From NCBI GenBank assembly GCA_958296005.1, contig CATQHQ010000002.1:372001-436000 (forward strand): a stretch of DNA of 64,000 nt. The letters run 5' to 3'. Under the pieces are notes generated by a model, which was not told where the DNA came from, did no database searches, and saw nothing but the letters and a program-made list of their open reading frames with translations. The translations under genes were made by a program, and so were the position numbers. Below, one piece after another: positions 26,773-35,544 of the stretch; position 1 is the stretch's first letter, and each line of letters starts with the position of its first letter. The DNA comes from Longimicrobiales bacterium. GTDB taxonomy: Bacteria; Gemmatimonadota; Gemmatimonadetes; Longimicrobiales; Gaopeijiaceae.

Positions 26773-28863
26773 TCACGCCTCCTCCCGCTCCTGGGCCTCC
26801 TCCTTGATCTTGGCCGCCCGCATGGGGGGGACCACGTCGTAGCCCAGGTGCTTGCGGGTGTGGTGGCCCCGGCCCTGCGTGATCGACCGCAGCGCGGAGG
26901 CGTACTTGTAGAGCTCGGCTTGGGCGACCTCGGCGCGGATCACGGTCCTGCCGCCGCGCGGCTCCATGCCCAGCACCTTGGCCGAGCGGCTGTTCAGGTC
27001 GCCCATGATGTCGCCCAGGTACTCGTCGGGCGCGGTCACCGTCACCTCGACGATCGGCTCCAGGATCACGGGCCTGGCCTTCTCGGCCACGTTCCTGAAG
27101 GCGTAGGAGCCGGCCACCTTGAAGGCGATGTCCGACGAGTCCACCGCATGGTAGGAGCCGTCGTAGCACTCGGCCTCGAAGTCGACCAAGGGGTACCCGG
27201 CCACCACGCCCTTGGTCGCGGCCTCCTGGATGCCTCGGTTCACGGAGGGGACGTACTTGGACGGGATCACGCCGCCCTTGATGGAGTTGGAGAACTCGTA
27301 CCCTTCGCCCCGCCCCCGAGGCCGCAGGCGCACCCAGCAGTCGCCGAACTGGCCTCGGCCGCCCGTCTGCTTCTTGAAGCGTCCCTGGCCCTCGGCGGTG
27401 GCGGTGATCGTCTCTCGGTAGGCGATCCGGGGCTGCTCCGTCTCCACCGAGACGCCGTACTTCCGCTTCATGCGCTCGAACTGCACGCCCAGGTGCAGCT
27501 CGCCCATCCCCCGCGCGATCGTCTGGCGCAGCTCCGGGTTGAACTCGGCGTAGAACGTCGGGTCCTCCTGGTGAAGCCGGCTCAGGGCTTCGCCCAGCTT
27601 GTCCTCGTCCGCCCTTGCCGCGCCCCGCACAGCCACCGAGATGTCGGGCTTGGGGAACGCGACGCCCGCCAGCTCGACCTCGGCCCCCTGGGCTGCCAAC
27701 GTGTCGTTGGTGTGGGTCGACTTGAGCTTGGCGACGACGCCGATGTCGCCCGCGTGGATCGCCTCCACCTCGACCCGCTCCTTGGCCATCGGCACCGCCA
27801 GGTGGTTGAAGCGCTCCGAAGCGTCGCGCGTCGTGTTCGTCAGGTCGGTGCCGTTGGCCACCATCCCGGAGAAGACGCGGAAGAGCGACAGCTCGCCGAC
27901 ATGGGGCTCGGCGCTGGTCTTGAAGACGAGGGCGGCGACGATCTCGTCGTCGGCGGGGCGGAGCGACAGCGCGTCGCCGTTGGGGCCGGTGGCCTCGATC
28001 TCGGTTTGGCCGGGGTGCGGGACGAGTCCAACGAGCTTCTCGGTCAAGTTGCGCACTCCGAACGACGGTTCCGCCGCGCCGCAGAAGACGGGCACCACCT
28101 CTCCCTGCGCGACGGCTGTCGCCATGGCGGCGATCGCTTCCTCGGGCGGGATCTCGCCGTCCTCCAGGTAGCGGTCCAGCAGCTCCTCGTCGGTGGTGGC
28201 CAGCGTCTCCATGAGCTCGGTGGACCACTCCTCGACCTGATCGGCGATCTCGTCCGGTACCGGGGCCTCGTCGTACTCCCCGGAGGTCGTCCCCTCCTTG
28301 AAGATGCGGGCCTTGCCGGTGAAGAGGTCCACGATCCCGCGGAAGTCGGCGCCTTCGCCGATCGGCAGCTCCACGGGGACGGCGCTCGGCGCCAACGCTT
28401 CCTTCACGTCGCGGAACGCCTTGTCGAAGTTGGCGTGCTGCTTGTCCATCATCGAGACGAAGACGGCCCGGGGAAGCGCCCGCCGGTCGCACAGCTTCCA
28501 GACCATCTCGGTCCCGACCTCCACCCCGGACTGGGCCGTCACGACGACCAGGGCGGCGTCCGCCACGCGCACGGCGGCCACGGCGTCGCCCACGAAGTCC
28601 ATGTAGCCGGGGGTGTCGAGGAGGTTGATCTTGGTCCCCTCCCAGATCGCATGGGCGACGGTCAGCTGCATCGACATCCCATGGGCCGTCTCTTCGGGAG
28701 TGGTCATGGTGAGCGCGTTGCCGTCGGCGATCCGGCCCCGTCTCCTGGAGGTTCCCGCGGCGAAGCAGACCGCGTCGATCAGGGTCGTCTTGCCCGTTCC
28801 TCCGTGCCCGAGCACCACCACGTTGCGGATCTGCTCCGTTTTGAACGACTTGGCCGCGGCCAT
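26773..28863 (-). CDS. Elongation-factor-G-like GTPase (EF-G2 type)
   Basis: This 696-residue protein has the five-domain EF-G layout: P-loop GHGGTGKT (residues 19-26), domain II, and domain IV with TGGRGQFGDCWVRLRP and domain V KVLGMEPRGG. However, the G-domain departs from true EF-G. Switch II reads DTPGYMDF, so the catalytic His of DTPGHVDF is Tyr87. The guanine-specificity motif NKxD is replaced by SMMD at 137-140. This pattern fits the EF-G2 paralogues that lack normal translocation activity. It heads a minus-strand run with the propeller, DtxR, cyclophilin and YbdK genes. Its role is uncertain; ribosome-associated stress function is inference. Confidence 0.88.
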   Translation of the reverse strand: MAAAKSFKTEQIRNVVVLGHGGTGKTTLIDAVCFAAGTSRRRGRIADGNALTMTTPEETAHGMSMQLTVAHAIWEGTKINLLDTPGYMDFVGDAVAAVRVADAALVVVTAQSGVEVGTEMVWKLCDRRALPRAVFVSMMDKQHANFDKAFRDVKEALAPSAVPVELPIGEGADFRGIVDLFTGKARIFKEGTTSGEYDEAPVPDEIADQVEEWSTELMETLATTDEELLDRYLEDGEIPPEEAIAAMATAVAQGEVVPVFCGAAEPSFGVRNLTEKLVGLVPHPGQTEIEATGPNGDALSLRPADDEIVAALVFKTSAEPHVGELSLFRVFSGMVANGTDLTNTTRDASERFNHLAVPMAKERVEVEAIHAGDIGVVAKLKSTHTNDTLAAQGAEVELAGVAFPKPDISVAVRGAARADEDKLGEALSRLHQEDPTFYAEFNPELRQTIARGMGELHLGVQFERMKRKYGVSVETEQPRIAYRETITATAEGQGRFKKQTGGRGQFGDCWVRLRPRGRGEGYEFSNSIKGGVIPSKYVPSVNRGIQEAATKGVVAGYPLVDFEAECYDGSYHAVDSSDIAFKVAGSYAFRNVAEKARPVILEPIVEVTVTAPDEYLGDIMGDLNSRSAKVLGMEPRGGRTVIRAEVAQAELYKYASALRSITQGRGHHTRKHLGYDVVPPMRAAKIKEEAQEREEA

Positions 28864-28970
28864 GTCGCCTCCTGTTCTATTGCTTGTCTAGCGGTGGGAA
28901 GGCGCGCCCCCGGTTCGGCCGGAGGCAAGAACTCCGATTGTAGAAACCACGCAACAGGCCGGTCAAGCGG

Positions 28971-29885
28971 TCAGTTGGCTTGCGTGCGCTTGGACATGCG
29001 GTCCAGCAGGTCGCGCTCCGCATCGGTCAGCGAGCCGATGCCGTGGGCCGATATCTTGTCCAGCACCGCGTCGGTGGCGTCGAGGTCCGCCCGCTCCTTC
29101 GCGGCCTGCTTCTCGGCCTTCCGTCGCTCCAGGACCTCGGCGACTCGCGCAGACGTCGGAAACGCCTGCTTGCCGTGGGCGCTACGCCCGGGCGGACGGG
29201 TCTTTCGGCTCGTCGGCGTCCAGCCGCCGGGCTCCATCCAGCCGATCTTCAGGACGAGGAAGCCCGCGACGACGCCGCCCAAGTGGGCCAGATGGGAGAC
29301 GTTGTCTCCGCTGCCCCTGCCTCCGACGGTGCCGAGCGCGCTCGCGAAGCTCAGGGCCGCGAGGAAGCCCACCACCCACTTGGCCTTGACGGGCACGACG
29401 CCCCAGATGTGGATCGGCGCGTTGGGCCACGTCATCGCGAACGCGAGCATGAGCCCGTAGCACGCCGCGGATGCTCCCACGATCGAAGCGTCGCTGAAGG
29501 CGAAGCTGAGCAAGACCCCGCCCAAGCCGCACATCAGGTAGTACTTGACGAAGAGCTCCGAGCCCCACTTCGACTCCAGCGGTGGGCCGAAGAAGAAGAC
29601 GACCAGCAGGTTCATCAGCAAGTGGAAGAGCCCCTCGTGGACGAACATGTAGGTCAGCATCCCCCACGGACGGGTCAGGATCCGGCTGGGACTGAACGCG
29701 AAGAGATCGACCATCGGGCTCATGCCGACCACCACGGTGATCAAGAAGACCGCCGCGTTCGCCGCCAGGAGCCGCTTGACCCAAGGGGTGACGTGGAACT
29801 GGAAGCCGCCGAAGCCGCTTGAACGGCCGCCGAAGCCGCTCGGACGGCCTCGGCGTCCGCCGAAGCGGCCGGCGGCGTACCTCAC
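28971..29885 (-). CDS. Rhomboid-family intramembrane serine protease
   Basis: This 304-residue membrane protein starts with a GTG that overlaps the M14 stop codon (GTGA). A Gly/Arg-rich N-terminus of about 30 residues precedes six hydrophobic segments. HEGLFHLLMNLL supplies the His88-x3-Asn92 oxyanion motif. The nucleophile is Ser139 in GASAACYG, where Ala replaces the usual Gly after Ser. The catalytic His is in NVSHLAHLGG (198 or 201). A charged cytoplasmic tail of about 80 residues with SLTDAERDLLDRM follows, similar to tails in Gemmatimonadota and Bacteroidota rhomboids. Coupling with a secreted peptidase suggests shared expression. Confidence 0.9.
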   Translation of the reverse strand: MRYAAGRFGGRRGRPSGFGGRSSGFGGFQFHVTPWVKRLLAANAAVFLITVVVGMSPMVDLFAFSPSRILTRPWGMLTYMFVHEGLFHLLMNLLVVFFFGPPLESKWGSELFVKYYLMCGLGGVLLSFAFSDASIVGASAACYGLMLAFAMTWPNAPIHIWGVVPVKAKWVVGFLAALSFASALGTVGGRGSGDNVSHLAHLGGVVAGFLVLKIGWMEPGGWTPTSRKTRPPGRSAHGKQAFPTSARVAEVLERRKAEKQAAKERADLDATDAVLDKISAHGIGSLTDAERDLLDRMSKRTQAN

Positions 29886-32878
29886 GACCCTTCCTCTTCG
29901 GCGACGGTTGCACCCGGATCCGCCGACAGGGCGTCGTGGTGCATGAGGACGTTGAACAGGAGCGCGTAGGAGCCGTGGGTGTGGGAGCGCCAGAAGGGGT
30001 TGAAGGAGAACATCACGATGTGGCCGTCGCCCAGCGGCACGTCCACCACCGCGGGGGCGTTGGCCAGGGCTTGGCCGTTCTCCAGCCCGCCGCTGATCAG
30101 CAGCTCCTCGACGTCGGCGGCGTAGCGCATCACGACCCGGATGTGGTCGGTGCGAGGGCCCAGGGAGAAGCCGCCGCCGGACGGGGAGTCGTCGTCCTCC
30201 TCCTGCGCCTCCCGGAACTCCTCGACGCCGGCCTCGCCGAGGTCTCGGGCTCGTCCCTGCACGATGTCGGCCTCGTCGGCGCCTCCCCGACCGGTCCGGC
30301 GGACGGTGGTGTCGCCTGGGTCGCGGTTCGCGCCGCCGCTGCCTTGGCCGCCGCCGAAGAAGCCTCCAAACCCGCCTCCGCCGCCTCCGACGGCAAAGAC
30401 CGGCGCGGTGTTGAACGCCACGCCCAGATCGTCGTAGCCGTAGCCGATCGGACTGGCCTCGTCGGCGACGCGGGTCGCGAAGACGCCGCCCCGGGCCCAC
30501 ATCCCCGGCGTCTGGCGGATCGACACGCCGTCGGCCAAGCCGAAGTGGACGGGGAGCTGCGACGCGTTCGCCATCGTCGCGAAGACGCCGCCTTCCTCCA
30601 CGAAGCGCTTCAGGTGCAGGACGCCCTCCAGCCCCAGTCCGCCGCGCATGTCGTCGGTGGAGTCCTGCCGGCCGATGTTGGGCGTGAGCTCGGTGGCCTT
30701 CCAAGGGATCGGCTCGTCGGCGCGGAGGCCGCGCACCAGCGACATCGCGTCGCCCCGCTGCCGCCCCATCACGACGACGTCGTAGTCGCGGCGAAGGTCG
30801 GGGTTGTCGCGAACCTCGTGCACCGAGATGTAGTCGTACGGGATGCCGTACTCGTCCAGGGCGATCCGCAGCCAGCCCTCGTCCTGGGTGTTGGTCCAGG
30901 TGTGGACGACGGCGACCCGGGGCGTGCGGGTCTCGTGAAGCGGCGGGTTCGGCGCGTTGCGGGTCCGGTACGCCGTAAAGCCGTACTCACGGCCCGCCTG
31001 GTCCAGCAGCGCGGCCAGGTCGGCGCCGGGGTTGTCGGCCTGACGGATCACGAACGACCCGGGGCGGAAGCGGCGGTCGTCGTGGTCGAAGTCGGCCTCG
31101 GCAGCCATCACCGTCAAGCTGTCGTGGGCGAAGCGGAACGCTGCCAGGGTTGCGTCGGCGTTGTAGTCGACCAGGAAGGCGTCGCCTCGGCCGCCCTCCA
31201 CGCCGCCGAACACCGGAGGCGCTTCCACAAGGGTCATCTCCGTCTCCAGAACGGCCGCGTCCTCCACTCGCACCGTTCGGGCGTTGAAGAGGGGGCCGAC
31301 GGTCCAGCCCACGTCGTCGTAGGGCCGGGGGTCGTTCGGGTTGTAGTACTGCTTGTCCAGCAGCATGTCCGCGCCCCGCGAGAACGGCTGGTCCATGCGG
31401 ACGACGTAGCTGCCCTCGGGGTACGTGGCGTCTTCGAGCTTGATCTCGTCGTCGGCCCTGTGCACCTCGAAGGCGTGGTCGGCCATGAGCTTGAGAAGGC
31501 GCGCCTGCTGACCGGGCCTCGGGTCGTCGGCGGGAAGGACGTACGCCGCCGGCCCTTCGTTGCGCGCCTTCGCCACCGAACGCTGGGACTTCTTGTAGAA
31601 GTTGCGCAGGTAGTCCTGCCGGTTGGTCGCGACCTCGTGCATCGCGATCATCACGGCGCTCTGCTGAAGGTTCACGTTGTTCCTGATGCTCCAGACGACT
31701 TCCTTGACGGGCGTGCTCGGCCTATGCCACTGACGCTCGACGTTGGCGCGGATGATGCGGTTGGACGCGTCGCCGGCGCCCTGGGTTTCGTAGAAGCGCC
31801 CGATCGAGTTGCGCATGTGGGCCACCCACATCATGTAGTTTGCGCCCCAGCCGTCGTAGAAGTCGTGGGTGTAGACGCCGGGCACGCCGAACGCCGTCAT
31901 ATCCTGCACTTCCTTGTACGCCAGGCGGTTCCACTCGTTGATCACGATCGGATCCAGCCAAGCGTTGTACGGCCCGCGCCCGGTGGACGCGTACAAGTGG
32001 GAGGCCGACTCGTGGTGGTCGTGGAAGACGGTGGGCCGGTACTCCAAGTAGGTGCGGGTGACGGTTCGCGAGAGCGCCAGCGCCTGGCCGATGTTGTCTC
32101 GGTTGTTGTCGTGGGCGACGTACTTGCCCCAGTACAGGGGACGGGTGGGCAGGTTGGCGTCGGGGTCGATCCGCTTGCCCATGTGCAGGTCCACGACCTT
32201 CGCCCGCCCGTCGGGCTCGACCACCGGCGTGATCATGTACACGAGCCCGTCGCGGATCTCCCGGACGAACTCGCTCTCGCCCACCGCCAAGCGGTACGCC
32301 AGCTCCATGAACATCTCCGGCGAGCCGGTTTCGGGAGAGTGGATCGCGCCCACCGACCAGTAGATGGGCTTCGCCCCGTCAATGATCCGTTGAGCCTCTT
32401 CGGGGGACGTGACCCGGGGGTCGGCCAGGGCTCGGAGCGCCCCCTTGTTGGCCTCCAGCCCCGCGATCGACGCCTCCGAGCCGACGACGACCAGGATGAT
32501 CTCCCGGCCCTCCTCCGACTCGCCGATCGTGACGACCTCCACGCGAGGAGACGCCGCCGCCAGCGCCCGCATGTAGCCGTAGACCTCCTCCGGGTAGCTC
32601 AGGACGTCGGGCGCCCCGGCGATGCGGCCCAGGTGATCCAGCGGCGTGGGAACCGTCTCGCTGAACGGCAGGTGGTCCACCAGCGGCGTGGTGAAGAACG
32701 GTTCGGTCGTGGCCTGGGCGACGAGCGCGGTGTACTCCTCGTCCAGAGCTTGACCCGAGCCGGCGGCCTGCTGCGCGTCGACGCCCAGCTGGGGGACCGC
32801 CAGCAAGGCCGGCAGAAGTCCGATAGTTGCGACCGTCAGCGATCGCGTGCACGGGAGGCGCGGGTTCGGGTTCCGCAT
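29882..32878 (-). CDS. Secreted M14 family zinc carboxypeptidase, large form
   Basis: This 998-residue exported metallopeptidase starts at an ATG with AAGGA 6 bases upstream, followed by a signal peptide ending near VDAQQ. The M14 domain shows SVGAIHSPETGS, which supplies the zinc ligands His180 and Glu183, and a third His in FHDHHESASHLY (288 or 289). After about residue 500 there is a long C-terminal region with beta-rich domains and a Gly-rich loop (VGGGGGGFGGFFGGG). The C-terminus resembles a ThuA- or glutamine-amidotransferase-like domain. It should trim C-terminal residues of peptides outside the cell. It is coupled to the rhomboid gene downstream and divergent from the MBL gene. Confidence 0.88.
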   Translation of the reverse strand: MRNPNPRLPCTRSLTVATIGLLPALLAVPQLGVDAQQAAGSGQALDEEYTALVAQATTEPFFTTPLVDHLPFSETVPTPLDHLGRIAGAPDVLSYPEEVYGYMRALAAASPRVEVVTIGESEEGREIILVVVGSEASIAGLEANKGALRALADPRVTSPEEAQRIIDGAKPIYWSVGAIHSPETGSPEMFMELAYRLAVGESEFVREIRDGLVYMITPVVEPDGRAKVVDLHMGKRIDPDANLPTRPLYWGKYVAHDNNRDNIGQALALSRTVTRTYLEYRPTVFHDHHESASHLYASTGRGPYNAWLDPIVINEWNRLAYKEVQDMTAFGVPGVYTHDFYDGWGANYMMWVAHMRNSIGRFYETQGAGDASNRIIRANVERQWHRPSTPVKEVVWSIRNNVNLQQSAVMIAMHEVATNRQDYLRNFYKKSQRSVAKARNEGPAAYVLPADDPRPGQQARLLKLMADHAFEVHRADDEIKLEDATYPEGSYVVRMDQPFSRGADMLLDKQYYNPNDPRPYDDVGWTVGPLFNARTVRVEDAAVLETEMTLVEAPPVFGGVEGGRGDAFLVDYNADATLAAFRFAHDSLTVMAAEADFDHDDRRFRPGSFVIRQADNPGADLAALLDQAGREYGFTAYRTRNAPNPPLHETRTPRVAVVHTWTNTQDEGWLRIALDEYGIPYDYISVHEVRDNPDLRRDYDVVVMGRQRGDAMSLVRGLRADEPIPWKATELTPNIGRQDSTDDMRGGLGLEGVLHLKRFVEEGGVFATMANASQLPVHFGLADGVSIRQTPGMWARGGVFATRVADEASPIGYGYDDLGVAFNTAPVFAVGGGGGGFGGFFGGGQGSGGANRDPGDTTVRRTGRGGADEADIVQGRARDLGEAGVEEFREAQEEDDDSPSGGGFSLGPRTDHIRVVMRYAADVEELLISGGLENGQALANAPAVVDVPLGDGHIVMFSFNPFWRSHTHGSYALLFNVLMHHDALSADPGATVAEEEGS

Positions 32879-32975
32879 GGTAGTTCCTTGGCGGCTGGGA
32901 GATGCCGTACTGAGGCGGTTCGGGCCTGCTACATTGGCCTCTTCGAGCTTGCGGAGCAACTGGACGGGGACCACT

Positions 32976-33950
32976 ATGGCGCCAACCCTCATGACGATCA
33001 CGAGACGATTTCGTTCCCTGCCCGCCTGGGCGGCCGTCGCCGCCACGAGCGTTGCCTGCCCGTTGGTCGCCGGCCAGCGCTCCGACTCTCCCGAGCAACT
33101 CGTTCGAGCCGCCGCCCGCGTCGTCGTTCTGGGCACTGGGACGCCCAACCCCGATCCGGAGCGGTCGGGTCCGGCCCTCGCCGTCGTCGTGGGCGAGCAG
33201 GCGTATTTAGTGGACGCGGGCCCGGGGATCGTGCGCCGAGCCGCCGCCGCCCGGGATCAAGGAATATCCGCCCTCGATCCCGCCAGGCTGCACCACGTCT
33301 TCCTCACTCACCTCCACTCCGACCACACGACGGGGCTGCCGGACCTTGTCTTGGCGCCGTGGGTGCTGGATCGGCCCGGTCCGATCCGGGTGTTCGGTCC
33401 ACCCGGCACCGCCTTGATGGTGGAGCACGTGCTGGCGGCTTGGCAGGAGGACATCCACATGCGCCTCTTCGGACTGGAGCCCCGCGAGGCCAACCCCGAC
33501 GGCTACCAAGCCCCGGTCGTGGAGACGACGGGCGGGCTGGTCTACGAGGACGACAACGTGAAGGTCACCGCCGTTCCCGTCGTTCACGGGTCGTGGCCGC
33601 ATCCCCTGGGCTACAAGTTTGAGACGGCGGACCGGACGATCGTAGTGTCGGGCGACGCCCGCCCCAGCGAGTCGCTGGTGACCGCCTGCAACGGATGCGA
33701 CGTGCTCGTCCACGAGGTCTACTCGGCGGAGGCGTTCCAGCGCCGCGAACCCGAGTGGCAGGCGTACCACGCCGATGCCCACACGTCCACCGTGCAGCTG
33801 GCCGAGATCGCCAACCGCGCCCAGCCCGGCATCTTGGTCCTGTACCACCAGCTCTACTGGGGCGCTACCGACGATGATCTGATCCGCGAGATCCGGGCCG
33901 CCGGCTACTCGGGTCCGATAGCGTCGGCCTCCGACCTGGACGTCTATTGA
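32976..33950 (+). CDS. Secreted metallo-beta-lactamase-fold hydrolase (RNase Z/AtsA-like)
   Basis: This 324-residue hydrolase has a signal peptide (AWAAVAATSVACPLVAG) and the MBL zinc motif THLHSDHTTG (His112, His114, Asp116, His117). GTGTPNPDPERSGPALAV and VVSGDARPSESL are typical of the arylsulfatase/tRNase-Z-like branch. The reaction could be ester, sulfate or phosphodiester hydrolysis; I cannot tell which. The ATG at 32976 has GGGGA 5 bases upstream. The end overlaps a TTG that may start the next gene. Confidence 0.85.
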   Translation: MAPTLMTITRRFRSLPAWAAVAATSVACPLVAGQRSDSPEQLVRAAARVVVLGTGTPNPDPERSGPALAVVVGEQAYLVDAGPGIVRRAAAARDQGISALDPARLHHVFLTHLHSDHTTGLPDLVLAPWVLDRPGPIRVFGPPGTALMVEHVLAAWQEDIHMRLFGLEPREANPDGYQAPVVETTGGLVYEDDNVKVTAVPVVHGSWPHPLGYKFETADRTIVVSGDARPSESLVTACNGCDVLVHEVYSAEAFQRREPEWQAYHADAHTSTVQLAEIANRAQPGILVLYHQLYWGATDDDLIREIRAAGYSGPIASASDLDVY

Positions 33951-35542
33951 CGCGTTCGGACTTGGCCAGCACCGCCTACCGAACGGTGCTCCGGTTCGAC
34001 GCCCACGGCGCAACGATCACGCACAAGCTGAGCGGCCCCGCGACGCTGATTCGGCTGATCGACGAGGGCAGGGCGGCGTGGGCCGTGGAGCTGCGTTGCC
34101 CCAAGACGCTGATGGCCCGAGTCGAGACGGGCAACGAGCCTAAGCAGCGCGTGGAGTGGAAGTGCGACGATGTGGACGGCGCCGTCTTCCTGGTGCCCGG
34201 CGTTGTGGCCCTCGACGAGCCGTCGCCGCAGGAAGCGAAGGGACGATGGCTGGTTCGCGGCGCTCTGCGACGGACCAGCGCGTTGACCGAGTCGCTCCTG
34301 GCCTACGAGCGGAACGATGATCTGGAGGACGGGAGGATGGAGGTTCGGCCTGCGGGTCGTCCCGGCGATCCGGGCCCCGATGCGCTTCGGTTCACGGTCT
34401 CGTTGGCGCCCGACGTGTACGAGCGCATCTGGACGGACCGGACGCTGCAAGTCGCCGCGCTGATCGGAGCTTGCGGCTGGTTCCCGCGGCTGTTCGGGCG
34501 CAAGGGTGCAGGGGACGACGAGCACTCGCTGGCCCGGCAAGTTCGAGAACGCCTTGCCGCCTATCCGGGGATGCCTCTGTGGGACAGCGGAGACGCCTAC
34601 GACCCTGCCCGCGTCGCCACGGCGCTGGAGCCGCTTGCCGTCTCGTCGCCCGAGGGACCTGGGCGGCTCAACCGCCAGCTGATCGACAAGACCCGCGACC
34701 GTTACGACCAGTGGCAGCGCAGCTGCGTCTTCAAGCAGCATCGCCACGGAAAGTGGGGGGACGCCGACCCGCAGCTGAAGGCCGGGGTTCGTCGGCGCCA
34801 GCAGGAGCTCGTTGCGGCGGTTCACGCCGGCGCGGACGGACTGGGCATCTTCCTTCGCAAGAAGCTGGGGCTGAGCACCACCGAGCGGATATGGGCGCCG
34901 CCGTTGTCGCGAGTGCAGCTTGGCGCCGGCGATCTGCTGCGTCCGTCCAGCGAACTGGAAGCGGAGTTGGCCTCGGCGTGTCGGACGATCCCGCCCCGCC
35001 TCGCTTCGCGTCCGCTCTTCTGGTTCCTGTGCCACATCGCGTGGATCGAGGAGGGACGGTTCGGCTACACGGGCCAGCGCTTGGCCGAAGTGTTGCTGGC
35101 AGGTCGAGCTTCGCGCGAGGCCCAGACGCGCAACTTCCTGCGGAGGACCGGCGGGCTGGCGCATGTCCGCGGCAACGTCTCGGTGCTAACCGACTGTCCG
35201 CTCTCTCGTGCTTGGTGGCGACATCGCATCGCAGCGCAGGTCGAGCAAGCCAGCGGAGGGCGACTTCCCCAGGCGACGGCTCTGCGGGCGCTCAACTCCA
35301 GCGCGGCATGGTCGGAACTGGCTTCCGCTTCGCTTCGCCGTGACACCGTCGTAAACCAACCCCGAGCCCGTGTGGCCGTCCTAGCCCGCTTGGCCCACCG
35401 ACTCGACGAGAAAGGCCGGCTCAACCAGCAGGACGCGAAGGAAGTCCTGGCAGCCGTCGCCGACCACGGTGCGCGACGCTCGTTCGAGCACACGCCCCTC
35501 GACGAGCTGCTAGGCCAGCGCCGTCGCCCGGCTCATTATTGA
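33947..35542 (+). CDS. Unrecognised 531-residue protein
   Basis: I do not recognise this family. A long open frame starts at TTG (33947), overlapping the MBL stop codon (TTGA), with a second in-frame TTG at 33962. No signal peptide or membrane segment is seen. Notable segments are an N-terminal beta-rich stretch (TVLRFDAHGATITHKL, VELRCPKTLMARVE), an Arg/Lys-rich centre (IDKTRDRYDQWQRSCVFKQHRHGKW) and a helical C-terminus. The basic composition and absence of a signal suggest a cytoplasmic, possibly nucleic-acid-binding protein. Its end overlaps the possible TTG start of the FAD oxidase gene. No defence function can be claimed from sequence. Confidence 0.6.
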   Translation: MTRSDLASTAYRTVLRFDAHGATITHKLSGPATLIRLIDEGRAAWAVELRCPKTLMARVETGNEPKQRVEWKCDDVDGAVFLVPGVVALDEPSPQEAKGRWLVRGALRRTSALTESLLAYERNDDLEDGRMEVRPAGRPGDPGPDALRFTVSLAPDVYERIWTDRTLQVAALIGACGWFPRLFGRKGAGDDEHSLARQVRERLAAYPGMPLWDSGDAYDPARVATALEPLAVSSPEGPGRLNRQLIDKTRDRYDQWQRSCVFKQHRHGKWGDADPQLKAGVRRRQQELVAAVHAGADGLGIFLRKKLGLSTTERIWAPPLSRVQLGAGDLLRPSSELEAELASACRTIPPRLASRPLFWFLCHIAWIEEGRFGYTGQRLAEVLLAGRASREAQTRNFLRRTGGLAHVRGNVSVLTDCPLSRAWWRHRIAAQVEQASGGRLPQATALRALNSSAAWSELASASLRRDTVVNQPRARVAVLARLAHRLDEKGRLNQQDAKEVLAAVADHGARRSFEHTPLDELLGQRRRPAHY

Positions 35543-35544
35543 CA

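Noticed and set aside
33947..35542. Defence gene linked to the type III restriction system
   Set aside because: It is about 15 kb away, with housekeeping and metabolic genes between, and shows no motif of a known defence protein.
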